Part shown: positions 17,669-26,254 of the stretch, in pieces
Position numbering within the stretch: the stretch's first letter is position 1
Layout of the letters: every line of letters starts with the position of its first letter
From: Bog-1198 sp963727045
GTDB lineage: Bacteria; Pseudomonadota; Gammaproteobacteria; Steroidobacterales; Steroidobacteraceae
Direction of reading: 5' to 3'
Length of the DNA: 64,000 bases
NCBI GenBank assembly: GCA_963727045.1
Contig: CAVSES010000001.1
Span: forward strand, 1,302,001-1,366,000
The notes under the pieces: generated by a model
What the model was told of the DNA's origin: nothing
What the model saw: the letters and a program-made list of their open reading frames with translations, nothing else
Database searches by the model: none
Made by a program: the position numbers and the translations under genes

Positions 17669-17710
17669 CGCGGGCCATGGACGGGCCCGCGCCGCACTGT
17701 CCGGTGCGGC
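17669..17710 (+). promoter_or_regulatory. Twin GC-rich hairpins in the leader of the RND efflux operon
   Basis: CGCGGGCC (17669-17676) pairs with GGCCCGCG (17684-17691) across 7 bases. GCCGCAC (17691-17697) pairs with GTGCGGC (17704-17710) across 6 bases. If transcription starts near 17560, they sit in a leader of roughly 180 bases ahead of the outer-membrane factor start at 17747. There is no T-tract, so they are not a standard terminator. They may shape mRNA stability or an attenuation step. The rest of the 252-base gap holds the palindrome described above and no gene. Confidence 0.4.
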
Positions 17711-17746
17711 ACGCCAACAACAATCCACCTCGATGGCATTTAACAT

Positions 17747-19276
17747 ATGAAAAATCTCCATTCGATCATTCGGAGAATGGCCATCAGCGTTGTCCTCGCG
17801 GCCACGGCCCATCTCTCAGCCTGCGCGGTGGGTCCGAACTTCAAGGCGCCCGAGGCGCCGCACACAGCAGGTTTCGCGCCCGCAGGTCAGATCGCCCCCC
17901 AGACCCCGGCGACGCCGCTGGCAGGCGGAGAGGCACAACGCTTCGTCGAGGGTATGGACATCCCCGGTCAGTGGTGGACGCTTTTCCAGTCTGCGCAACT
18001 CAATGCGCTCATCGAAAAGGCCCTTGCGAACAGCCCGACGCTGCAGGCCGCCCAAGCGGCATTGCGTCAGGCGAACGAGACTGCCGCCGCGCAGCGCGGG
18101 AGTTACTACCCGAGCGTATCCGGGACGGTGGAAAGCCAGCGCCAGAAGGGCTCAGGGGCCGCTTTCGGGATCCCCGGCTTTCCGAGCTCCTACTTCTACA
18201 ATCTGCAGACCGCCTCGGTGAACGTCTCGTACACGCTCGATACGTTCGGCGGCACGCGGCGTCAAGTCGAGGCGCTGCGGGCGCAGGCCGAATACCAACG
18301 GTTCGCGCTGGAGGCCAGCTATATCACCCTCACTGCGAATATCGTCGCGGCCGCCGTCAATGAGGCATCGCTGCGCGCACAGATCGCCGCGACCGATGAG
18401 ATTGCGCGCTCGCAGCAGAAACAGCTCGACCTCACCCACATCCGCTTCACCGCCGGCGGCGCATCTCGCGCCGATGTATTGCAGCAGCAGGCGGCGCTCC
18501 AAAGCACGCTCGCCGCATTGCCGGCCTTGCGCAGTCAGCTCGCGCAACAGCGCAATCAACTGGCCGCCTACGTGGGAGATCTTCCCGCCGATTTCGACGG
18601 CGCCGAAATCACGCTCGACTCGCTCAACATGCCGCAGGATCTGCCCGTCAGCCTGCCCTCAAAATTCGTCGAGCAGCGCCCGGACGTTCGCGAATACTCG
18701 GCGCTGCTGCATCAAGCCACCGCGCAGATAGGCGTGGCCACGGCCAACATGCTGCCGCAAATCACGCTGACCGCAAACTACGGCCAGGATGCCGCGACGT
18801 GGTCCAACCTGTTTTCGCCCGCTTCGAACGTGTTCGGTCTCATCGGCTCGCTGACGCAACCGATCTTCAAAGGCGGACAACTGCTGCACCAGCGCCGCGC
18901 GGCCGTTGCGGCCGCACAGGAGGCAGCCGCCAACTATCGGGCCACGGTCATCACTGCATTTGAAAACGTCTCCGACACCCTGTATGCGTTGCAAGGCGAC
19001 GCGGAAGCGCTGTCCGCGCAAACCACTGCCGAGCGCACGGCGGCCGACAGCCTCGCCTTGGTTCAAGCTCAGTACAAGAGCGGCGCCGCGAGCTTCCTGC
19101 AGGTGCTGAGCGCGGAACAAAGCCAGCAGTCCGCCGCGGTGGCTCTCGTCAAGGCGCGCGCCCAGCGCTTTGCGGACACGGCGGCGCTGTTCCAGGCGCT
19201 TGGCGGCGGATGGTGGAACCGCGACGGATCGCTGGCGGACATGTCGGCCGGGGAAGCTTCCCGGCAGGCGCAGTGA
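17747..19276 (+). CDS. NodT-family outer-membrane efflux lipoprotein (second copy)
   Basis: A 509-residue outer-membrane factor. Signal sequence with lipobox LSAC places the lipidated Cys near residue 26, followed by AVGPNFKAPE, the typical NodT/OprM N-terminus. The repeats show WWTLFQSAQLNALIEKALANSPTL and LPSKFVEQRPDVREYSALLHQATAQIGVA, standard for the family, and GGWW near the C-terminus. It starts the plus-strand operon OMF-adaptor-RND-DHA2. It would form the outer-membrane channel for the RND pump and perhaps also for the DHA2 pump. It is not a close duplicate of the minus-strand NodT protein by eye. Confidence 0.95.
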   Translation: MKNLHSIIRRMAISVVLAATAHLSACAVGPNFKAPEAPHTAGFAPAGQIAPQTPATPLAGGEAQRFVEGMDIPGQWWTLFQSAQLNALIEKALANSPTLQAAQAALRQANETAAAQRGSYYPSVSGTVESQRQKGSGAAFGIPGFPSSYFYNLQTASVNVSYTLDTFGGTRRQVEALRAQAEYQRFALEASYITLTANIVAAAVNEASLRAQIAATDEIARSQQKQLDLTHIRFTAGGASRADVLQQQAALQSTLAALPALRSQLAQQRNQLAAYVGDLPADFDGAEITLDSLNMPQDLPVSLPSKFVEQRPDVREYSALLHQATAQIGVATANMLPQITLTANYGQDAATWSNLFSPASNVFGLIGSLTQPIFKGGQLLHQRRAAVAAAQEAAANYRATVITAFENVSDTLYALQGDAEALSAQTTAERTAADSLALVQAQYKSGAASFLQVLSAEQSQQSAAVALVKARAQRFADTAALFQALGGGWWNRDGSLADMSAGEASRQAQ

Positions 19277-19325
19277 CGGGCGCCTGACGAACGTAAGAAT
19301 ACTTCAAAGAACCGAGAGAGATGCC

Positions 19326-20450
19326 GTGAAGAAACGCATGATCATCATGATTTTGGGGGTCATCATCCTAGTTGCCGTGATCGGCTTCGTGGTCTTCCGC
19401 AACATCATGAAACAGATCGCCCAGGGATCCCAACCCCCGCCTGCGGTGGTGGTGACGGCCATGCAGGCCGCGAAGCAGGAATGGCAGCCCCAGCTGAACG
19501 CGGTGGGCAGCCTGCGCGCCGTGCGGGGCGTCGACGTCACCACCGAAATCGCCGGGCTGGTGCGCGAGATTCGGTTCAAATCGGGCGATGAAGTCAAGGA
19601 GGGCGCAGTCCTGGTCCAGCTGAATGCGGATTCCGACCTGGCCCAGCTTGCCTCGCTCAAGGCCGCCGCGGACCTCGCTCAAACCACCCTCGCCCGCGAT
19701 CGGGTGCAAATGGCGGCCGAAGCGGTCTCTCAAGCGCAGATCGACAACGACGAAGCCGACCTGAAAAGCAAGCACGCCCAGGTTGCCGGCCAGCAGGCAA
19801 CCATCGACAAGAAGACGATTCGCGCGCCATTTTCAGGCCGTCTCGGCATCACGCTCGTGAACCCGGGCCAGTACCTCAATCCGGGCGACAAGGTCGTGAC
19901 GCTGCAGACCATCGATCCGATCTTCATCGACTTCAATCTGCCTCAACAGCAGATCAGCGGCGTCTCGGTGGGCCAAACGGTGACCGCGCTGAGCGATGCC
20001 TATCCCGGGCAGGGATTCAGCGGCAAGGTGACGGCAATCGATTCGAAGGTCGACACGGCCACGCGCAATGTGCAGATCGAGGCCACGGTCGCCAATCCGA
20101 AGAGACTGCTGTTGCCGGGCATGTTTGCACGCGCCGCCGTCGATTCAGGCGAGAAGAAGGCTTATCTAACCCTTCCCCAGACCGCGATCACCTACAACCC
20201 GTACGGTGCCACCGTGTTCATCACGGTCGACAAGAAGGACTCAAAGGGCAATCCCCAAGTCCAGGCGCAGCAGGTGTTCATCACGCCGGGGCCGACACGG
20301 GGAGACCAGGTCGCCATCCTCAAGGGCGTGTCCGAGGGTGCGACGGTGGTCACGAGCGGGCAGCTCAAACTGAAGAACGGCACGCCGCTGCGCATCGACA
20401 ACAGCGTGCAGCCGCTCAACGAGCAAAATCCAACGCCTCAGGAACAATGA
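19326..20450 (+). CDS. RND efflux periplasmic adaptor (membrane fusion protein)
   Basis: A 374-residue adaptor beginning at a GTG (19326) with GAGAGAG about 8 bases upstream; the next Met is only four residues later. It has an N-terminal membrane anchor (about residues 5-24), lipoyl halves around GLVREIRFKSGDEVKEGAVLVQLN and TIRAPFSGRLGITLVNPGQYLNPGDKVVTL, a short helical hairpin, and beta-barrel and membrane-proximal domains. This is the layout of MexA/AcrA relatives of the type with an uncleaved anchor. It lies 49 bases after the outer-membrane factor gene and 10 bases before the RND pump gene. Confidence 0.95.
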   Translation: MKKRMIIMILGVIILVAVIGFVVFRNIMKQIAQGSQPPPAVVVTAMQAAKQEWQPQLNAVGSLRAVRGVDVTTEIAGLVREIRFKSGDEVKEGAVLVQLNADSDLAQLASLKAAADLAQTTLARDRVQMAAEAVSQAQIDNDEADLKSKHAQVAGQQATIDKKTIRAPFSGRLGITLVNPGQYLNPGDKVVTLQTIDPIFIDFNLPQQQISGVSVGQTVTALSDAYPGQGFSGKVTAIDSKVDTATRNVQIEATVANPKRLLLPGMFARAAVDSGEKKAYLTLPQTAITYNPYGATVFITVDKKDSKGNPQVQAQQVFITPGPTRGDQVAILKGVSEGATVVTSGQLKLKNGTPLRIDNSVQPLNEQNPTPQEQ

Positions 20451-20460
20451 GGCTCGCGCC

Positions 20461-23400
20461 ATGAAATTCACCGATATTTTCATCCGCCGGCCGGTGCTCG
20501 CGGTCGTCATCAGCCTGCTGATCCTGGTGCTGGGTTTACGGTCGGTCGGCAGCTTGCCGGTCAACCAGTACCCCCATACCGAGAACGCGGTCGTTACCAT
20601 CAGCACGGCCTATTACGGCGCGGATGCGGCGACGGTGGCGGGCTTCATCACGCAGCCTCTCGAATCGGCGATCGCGCAGGCGCAGGGCATCGATTACCTG
20701 TCCTCCTCGAGCACGACCGGAGCGTCGACGATCACGGCGACCTTGCGCCTGAACTATGACTCGAACCGCGCATTGACCGAAATCAACACCCAGGTCAATT
20801 CGGTCAAGAACCAGTTGCCACCCCAGGCCCAGCAGCCGGTGTTGACGGTGCAGGTCGGCCAGACGGTCGATGCGATGTACATGGGGTTCTACAGCGACAC
20901 CATCCCCAGCAACAACGTCACCGACTATCTGATCCGCGTGGTCAAGCCGAAGCTCGACTCGGTGGAGGGCGTGCAGACCGCCGAGATTCTGGGCGCACGG
21001 CAATTCGCGCTGCGGGCCTGGCTGGACGCCGCAAAACTCGCCGCGCACAACGTCACGGCTCAGGATGTGTTTGCGGCCTTGGGCAACAACAACTACCTCG
21101 CGGCCGCGGGCAGCAGCAAGGGCCAGATGGTCACCATCGACATGACCGCCGGCACCGATCTGCATTCCGTCCAGGAATTCCGGCAGCTCGCGGTCAAGCA
21201 GGTGGGCGATTCGATCGTGCGTCTCGAGGATGTCGCCGAGGTTACGCTCGGCGCCGAGAACTACGACTTGAACGTCGCTTTCAGCGGCAGGCGCTCGGTG
21301 TTCATCGGCATCAAGGTGGCGCCGCAGGCGAACATCCTCACCGTGGCGAAGCGCGTCCACAAGGCGTTCCCGGACCTGCAATCGCAGCTGCCGACCGGCG
21401 TGCGGGGGGAAATCGTCTACGACTCGACGGAGTTCATCAATACTTCCATCGTCGAGGTCGTCAAGACGCTGGCGGAATCGCTCATGATCGTGACGCTCGT
21501 CATCTTCCTGTTTCTCGGCAGCCTGCGCGCGGTGATCGTGCCCGTGATCGCCATGCCCCTGTCGCTGATCGGTACGTTCTTCGTGATGCTGATGCTCGGG
21601 TACTCGATCAATCTATTGACGCTGCTGGCGTTGGTGCTCGCCATAGGACTCGTGGTCGACGACGCCATCATCGTCGTCGAGAATGTCGATCGGCACATGA
21701 AGCAGGAGCGCAGGTCCTCGCTCGATGCCGCCATCATCGCGGCGCGCGAGCTCGGCGGTCCGATCATCGCCATGACGGTGGTGCTGGTGGCGGTTTACGT
21801 GCCGATCGGCTTTCAGGGCGGCCTCACCGGCGCGTTGTTCACCGAATTCGCCTTCTCGCTGGCGGGCGCGGTGGCCGTCTCCGGCATCGTCGCACTGACG
21901 CTCTCTCCCATGATGTGCGCGGTATTTTTCCGCTCGAATCGCGATGCCGGCCGGTTCGTCAAAGCCATCGACCGAAATTTCGAGCGTTTCCGCGAACGCT
22001 ATCACCGAGCGCTGCATGCGCTGCTCGACACATGGCCGGTCATGATCGTCATGGCCGGCCTGCTGTTGCTGGTGCTGCTGGCCTGCTTCAAATTCACCAA
22101 ATCGGAACTCGCGCCGGAGGAGGACCAGGGCGTCGTGCTCGCCAAGATCAACGGTCCGCCGAATGCCACCGCGCAGCAGATGCAGACCTACGCGGACCAG
22201 GTGTTTCAAATTGCGAGCCATGAACCCGAGTACAAACAGATGTTCCAGATCACGGGCGTGCCGACCGTGAATCAGGGCATCGGCGGCGCGCTGTTCAAGC
22301 CGTGGGATCAGCGCAAGCGCAATGCGCACGAGCTGCAGCTCGATCTGCAGCAGAAATGGGGTCAAATCGCCGGCGCCCAGGTCTTCGCGTTCCAGTTCCC
22401 GCCGCTTCCTGGCTCGAGCGGCTTTCCGGTGCAATTCGTCATTACGACGACGGAGCCTTTCCAGAATCTGAACGACGTGGCGCAGGCCGTGGTCGCCAAG
22501 GCCCTGAGCGCGCATGCCTTCTACTTCGCCGACGTCGACCTGAAACTCGACAAGCCGCAGGCGACCATCGAGATCGATCGCGACAAGGTCGCCGCGCTGG
22601 GATTGAACCAGTCCGACGTGGGCAGCGCGCTGAGCGCCGCCTTGGGCGGAGGATATGTCAACTACTTCTCCATCGCGGGGCGCTCGTACAAGGTGATCCC
22701 GCAGGTGCTGCAGGTGGACCGGCTGAATCCCGAACAGGTGTTGGACTACTATATTCGCACGCCCTCGGGCGCCACTTTGCCCGCGAGCACCGTGGCGCAC
22801 ATCAAGTATTCGGTCGTGCCCGAGTCGATCAACCGGTTCCAACAGCTCAATTCGGTGACGATTGCGGGGGTCAGCGGCATGGCCCAGGGAGACATCCTCA
22901 AGTTTCTCAAGGACACCACCGCGCAGCTCGCGCCGAGCGGATACACCGTGGATTACGCCGGCCAGTCGCGCCAGTTCATCCAGGAGTCCGGGGGCTTCTT
23001 CGTGACCTTGGGCTTCGCCATCATCATCGTGTTTCTGGCGCTCGCCGCGCAGTTCGAAAGCTTCCGCGATCCGATCGTGATTCTCGTGTCCGTGCCCCTG
23101 GCCCTCCTGGGGGCGGTGATGTTCATGACCATGGGGTTTGCCTCGCTCAACATCTACACCCAGGTTGGCCTGGTGACACTCCTCGGGCTGATCAGCAAGC
23201 ACGGCATTCTCATCGTCCAGTTCGCCAATGAGCTGCAGCGCTCGGGGCATTCGAAGCGCGACGCGATCGAAGAGGCATCCTCGGTGCGCTTGAGGCCGAT
23301 TCTCATGACGACCGCCGCCATGGTCCTCGGCGTCGTGCCGCTGGTCATCGCCTCCGGAGCAGGCGCCGCCGGGCGCCACGACATGGGACTCGTGATCTTT

Positions 23401-23526
23401 GCGGGACTCTCGATCGGCACGTTGTTCACGTTATTCGTTGTCCCCGCCGTCTACATGATGATCGGCGCCGATCATTCCGGGTACAACTCCGCCGAGACCG
23501 AGCCCGCGCCCCAGTCGGGTACATGA
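20461..23526 (+). CDS. RND multidrug efflux pump inner-membrane subunit (HAE-1 family)
   Basis: A 1021-residue proton-driven transporter of the AcrB/MexB class. The N-terminal helix motif FIRRPVLAVVISLLILVLG is typical, and the paired Asp of the proton relay are present at 400-401 in GLVVDDAIIVVENVDRHM. Two large periplasmic loops follow TM1 and TM7, and the C-terminal half repeats the twelve-helix plan (GFAIIIVFLALAAQFESFRDP). Length fits (1010-1050). It lies 10 bases after its adaptor gene and 20 bases before the DHA2 pump gene. Substrate range cannot be read from sequence. Confidence 0.97.
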   Translation: MKFTDIFIRRPVLAVVISLLILVLGLRSVGSLPVNQYPHTENAVVTISTAYYGADAATVAGFITQPLESAIAQAQGIDYLSSSSTTGASTITATLRLNYDSNRALTEINTQVNSVKNQLPPQAQQPVLTVQVGQTVDAMYMGFYSDTIPSNNVTDYLIRVVKPKLDSVEGVQTAEILGARQFALRAWLDAAKLAAHNVTAQDVFAALGNNNYLAAAGSSKGQMVTIDMTAGTDLHSVQEFRQLAVKQVGDSIVRLEDVAEVTLGAENYDLNVAFSGRRSVFIGIKVAPQANILTVAKRVHKAFPDLQSQLPTGVRGEIVYDSTEFINTSIVEVVKTLAESLMIVTLVIFLFLGSLRAVIVPVIAMPLSLIGTFFVMLMLGYSINLLTLLALVLAIGLVVDDAIIVVENVDRHMKQERRSSLDAAIIAARELGGPIIAMTVVLVAVYVPIGFQGGLTGALFTEFAFSLAGAVAVSGIVALTLSPMMCAVFFRSNRDAGRFVKAIDRNFERFRERYHRALHALLDTWPVMIVMAGLLLLVLLACFKFTKSELAPEEDQGVVLAKINGPPNATAQQMQTYADQVFQIASHEPEYKQMFQITGVPTVNQGIGGALFKPWDQRKRNAHELQLDLQQKWGQIAGAQVFAFQFPPLPGSSGFPVQFVITTTEPFQNLNDVAQAVVAKALSAHAFYFADVDLKLDKPQATIEIDRDKVAALGLNQSDVGSALSAALGGGYVNYFSIAGRSYKVIPQVLQVDRLNPEQVLDYYIRTPSGATLPASTVAHIKYSVVPESINRFQQLNSVTIAGVSGMAQGDILKFLKDTTAQLAPSGYTVDYAGQSRQFIQESGGFFVTLGFAIIIVFLALAAQFESFRDPIVILVSVPLALLGAVMFMTMGFASLNIYTQVGLVTLLGLISKHGILIVQFANELQRSGHSKRDAIEEASSVRLRPILMTTAAMVLGVVPLVIASGAGAAGRHDMGLVIFAGLSIGTLFTLFVVPAVYMMIGADHSGYNSAETEPAPQSGT

Positions 23527-23546
23527 CTGTGAGGTCTGCCTGAAGC

Positions 23547-25100
23547 ATGGCGGCTGCCGCGGAACTGCCGCCCCTCACCGGATCCGCCAAGGTTCTTGGA
23601 GCCCTGTCCTTGGCGCTCGCGACCTTCATGAATGTCCTCGACACGTCGATTGCCAACGTATCGCTGTCCTCGATCGCCGGCGACCTCGGCGTATCGACGA
23701 CCCAGGTGACCTGGGTGATCACCTCCTTCGGCGTCGCCAACGCCATCGCCGTGCCCTTGACCGGGTGGCTGAGCCAGCGATTCGGGGCAGTACGCCTCTT
23801 TACGGCGTCAATCGTTCTGTTCTCCATCGCCTCGCTGCTTTGCGGGTGGGCCTCCTCCCTGCAGGAACTGATCGCGTTCCGCGTGCTTCAAGGTGCCGTC
23901 GCCGGACCCATGATCCCGCTGTCCCAATCCCTCCTTCTGTCGAGCTTTTCCAAGGCCAGGGCGGGCTCGGCGCTCGCCATCTGGGGGATGACGACACTGG
24001 TCGCGCCCGTCATGGGGCCGCTGTTGGGCGGGTGGATCACCGACAACATCTCCTGGCCGTGGATCTTCTACATCAATATTCCGGTGGGCATATTTGCCGC
24101 GCTTGTGACCTTCAGCATCTACCGCAGCCGCGAAACCGAACGCCGCAGTCTGCCGATCGACGGCGTCGGTTTGACCATGCTCGTGGTGTGGGTGGGTGCC
24201 CTGCAAATCATGCTCGACAAGGGCCAGGAACTCGACTGGTTTCACTCCTCGACCGTCGTCACGCTCGCGGTGACCGCCGTGATCGTCTTCTGCCTGTTCA
24301 TCGCCTGGGAACTGGTGGAGAACCCCTATCCGGTGGTGGATCTGCGGCTGTTCAAGCGCCGCAATTTCTGGACGGGCACGCTCGCTCTGGCGCTGGGTTA
24401 CGGTGTGTTCTTCGGCAACGTCGTGGTATTGCCGCTCTGGCTGCAACAGTACATGGGGTACACGGCCACCGAGGCCGGGATGCTCACCGCGCCCGTCGGA
24501 ATTCTCGCGCTGCTGCTCTCGCCCCTCGTCGGACGCTGGGTCGGGAAGGTGGATCAGCGATGGCTGGCGAGCGTGGCATTCGTGATTTTCGCGATATCGC
24601 TCTACCTGCGCACCCGATACAACACGCAGGCGAATTTTGGATTTCTGGTGGTGCCCATCATCATCCAGGGGGCCGGCATGGCCTTCTTCTTCGTGCCCCT
24701 GGTAAGCCTGGTTCTGTCGGGCCTGCCCCCCGATCGGGTGCCCGCCGCCTCCGGTTTGTCGAACTTCGCGCGCATCGTTTCGGGCAGTTTTGGCACTTCC
24801 ATCGCGACCACCCTGTGGGACCACCGCGCCATCCTGCATCACGCCCAGCTCACCGAATACGTCAGCAGCGGAAGCGCGGCCGCCAGGGACTACATGCAGA
24901 CGCTCGAGTCAGGCGGCCTGTCGGTTCCTCAGGCGAGCGCCGCCATCAATCGCACGATCGATGTGGAATCTCACCTCCTTGCCGCCAATGATCTGTTCTG
25001 GGTCTCCTCGATACTCTTTCTGCTGATGATCGCGGTCATTTGGCTGGCGCGACCGATCAAGGGAAATTTGGCAGCCGGCACCGTTGGCGGCGCGCACTAG
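23547..25100 (+). CDS. DHA2 family MFS drug:H+ antiporter (EmrB/QacA type)
   Basis: A 517-residue permease with about 14 hydrophobic segments. The N-terminal LATFMNVLDTSIANVSLSSIAGDLGVSTTQVTWVITSF is the EmrB signature, and GPLLGGWITDNISWPWIFYINIPVG is motif C with the following loop. EmrB proteins normally work with an EmrA adaptor and a TolC channel. Here the pump is the last gene of the RND operon (20-base gap) while the EmrA gene lies in the divergent operon, so the EmrAB-type pump would assemble from two transcripts. Functional pairing is inference, but no other EmrA is in the window. Confidence 0.94.
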   Translation: MAAAAELPPLTGSAKVLGALSLALATFMNVLDTSIANVSLSSIAGDLGVSTTQVTWVITSFGVANAIAVPLTGWLSQRFGAVRLFTASIVLFSIASLLCGWASSLQELIAFRVLQGAVAGPMIPLSQSLLLSSFSKARAGSALAIWGMTTLVAPVMGPLLGGWITDNISWPWIFYINIPVGIFAALVTFSIYRSRETERRSLPIDGVGLTMLVVWVGALQIMLDKGQELDWFHSSTVVTLAVTAVIVFCLFIAWELVENPYPVVDLRLFKRRNFWTGTLALALGYGVFFGNVVVLPLWLQQYMGYTATEAGMLTAPVGILALLLSPLVGRWVGKVDQRWLASVAFVIFAISLYLRTRYNTQANFGFLVVPIIIQGAGMAFFFVPLVSLVLSGLPPDRVPAASGLSNFARIVSGSFGTSIATTLWDHRAILHHAQLTEYVSSGSAAARDYMQTLESGGLSVPQASAAINRTIDVESHLLAANDLFWVSSILFLLMIAVIWLARPIKGNLAAGTVGGAH

Positions 25101-25344
25101 TTTATAATTCATATACTTATATTTATTTTATAATTATATTTCTAGAAACGATCGAAAACGCCGCCCAAACTCCCCGCTCGCGAGCGTTTCGTCGACTACT
25201 TCAAAGTGTTCATAAAAACCGCGTTGCGTTTCTGTGATTGTCTTGTATATTCCGCCTGCAGAGTCTTGATTTAACAAGATTCAAATGTCAGTTGCAGCCT
25301 AGAAACGACATTAAGGTTTCCTTCTTGGTTAAAATGGGGCGTCC
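25101..25344. promoter_or_regulatory. 244-base AT-rich intergenic region with a candidate promoter
   Basis: The first 45 bases (to about 25145) are almost pure A/T, very unlike the surrounding DNA. The palindrome CGCTCGCGAGCG (near 25178-25189) followed by TTT may end the efflux operon transcript. Farther on, TTGCGT (25224-25229) and TATATT (25246-25251) with a 16-base spacer form a plausible sigma-70 promoter for the next gene. A small inverted repeat TCTTG/CAAGA lies just downstream (about 25264-25281). No reading frame of interest is seen. Confidence 0.4.
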
Positions 25345-25734
25345 ATGATCAGTGTCTGGGAATGTTTCCATTCCGCAACGCTCGAGCTCGTGCGTTCGAG
25401 CCCCATCAAGCAACGCTTGATCTCCGCCTATCGCCGCAGTCTCGCCGCACTTCCCGAAGAGCAATTGCCGAGCGAACTGCGCGAATCGTTCGGCCAAATC
25501 ATGCGGATGCTGCGCGGCGTGCGGCCCTTGCCGGGTGAAGATGCGGTGGCCGCATCCGTGCGCAAGATGTCCAATCAGGAAGCCGACGACTGCGCGGGCT
25601 TGATCGTCGAGATCTTCGGCGCGATGTGCCGGCACACTGGGGCCGCGGGCCGCCCGGGCGCCGTAGTGCAGCTGCACAGTGTGGATTGCGCCCCGGCCGA
25701 CTATGAAGTTCCGGCGCTGATCGCCAAACACTGA
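25345..25734 (+). CDS. Conserved-looking hypothetical protein, helical
   Basis: A 129-residue protein I do not recognise. It has no signal peptide or membrane span and looks mostly alpha-helical in its first 90 residues (SPIKQRLISAYRRSLAALPEEQ, LRESFGQIMRMLRG, VAASVRKMSNQEADDCAGLI), with four Cys in total. It has its own candidate promoter and is convergent with the TIR-like gene, with only one base between the stop codons. Codon use is in line with neighbours. Whether it has anything to do with the TIR-like protein is unknown. Confidence 0.6.
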   Translation: MISVWECFHSATLELVRSSPIKQRLISAYRRSLAALPEEQLPSELRESFGQIMRMLRGVRPLPGEDAVAASVRKMSNQEADDCAGLIVEIFGAMCRHTGAAGRPGAVVQLHSVDCAPADYEVPALIAKH

Positions 25735-25735
25735 T

Positions 25736-26191
25736 TCAGTCGAGTTTGAATTCGATCGTATCCCAGCGCGTCGTCTCTTCATGGCGGGCTTGGCGCCGCA
25801 AGGCGTCGATCAGGCTGCGTTCATTCCACGCGCTCACTTCATCGGCCAGATCCTTGATCGCTTTCGCCAGCGGCTCCGTCGAACCGAAGTTTTCCATCGC
25901 GACGATCGGCTTGTCGGCGGCCTTGGCAAAATTCATCTCGAATAGAACGAGTTCCGGCGCGACTTGATATACCGCCGGCAACACGACGATCACTTCGCAG
26001 GGTGCGATCTGCCGCCGCAAATCCTCGCGCTGCGACTCCTTGTCGATCGGCCGTTTCGCCTGGGGCTGGCTGGTATTGACGTAGTAAAAAGTTCCCGACG
26101 CCTCGAGATACTCGAATACCCGCGCATAGTCGTCGTTTTCCAGCCACGCGTGGGTGACGAACAGGCGGATGGGATTGACCCGGGTCGACAT
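25736..26191 (-). CDS. TIR-like (DUF1863/MTH538-type) domain protein
   Basis: A 151-residue single-domain protein. The first strand RLFVTHAWLENDDYARVFEYLE, the FYYVNTSQP segment, the LRRQIAPCEVIVVLPAVY strand-loop, and the following helix VLFEMNFAKAADKPIVAME match the plan of the TIR-like DUF1863 family, to which ThsB of the Thoeris antiphage system belongs. The Glu in LFEM falls where these proteins keep a conserved acidic residue. No ThsA-type SIR2/SLOG effector is adjacent; the neighbours are the unknown 129-residue gene and an EEP nuclease gene. It could be an orphan NAD-processing or signalling protein. Family assignment is from motif memory. Confidence 0.6.
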   Translation of the reverse strand: MSTRVNPIRLFVTHAWLENDDYARVFEYLEASGTFYYVNTSQPQAKRPIDKESQREDLRRQIAPCEVIVVLPAVYQVAPELVLFEMNFAKAADKPIVAMENFGSTEPLAKAIKDLADEVSAWNERSLIDALRRQARHEETTRWDTIEFKLD

Positions 26192-26254
26192 TCGCCTAGT
26201 CTATCTTGACAATGGTCATGCGCGAAGTACTCGTCGCCGATACAATGACCCGCA

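Noticed and set aside
21613..23379. 588-codon minus-strand frame opposite the RND pump
   Set aside because: Composition is dominated by Arg, His and Glu with no fold; the RND pump is intact on the plus strand.
14329..25100. Efflux island considered as a recently acquired genomic island
   Set aside because: No integrase, tRNA, direct repeats or transposase borders it, and codon use looks like the rest of the window.
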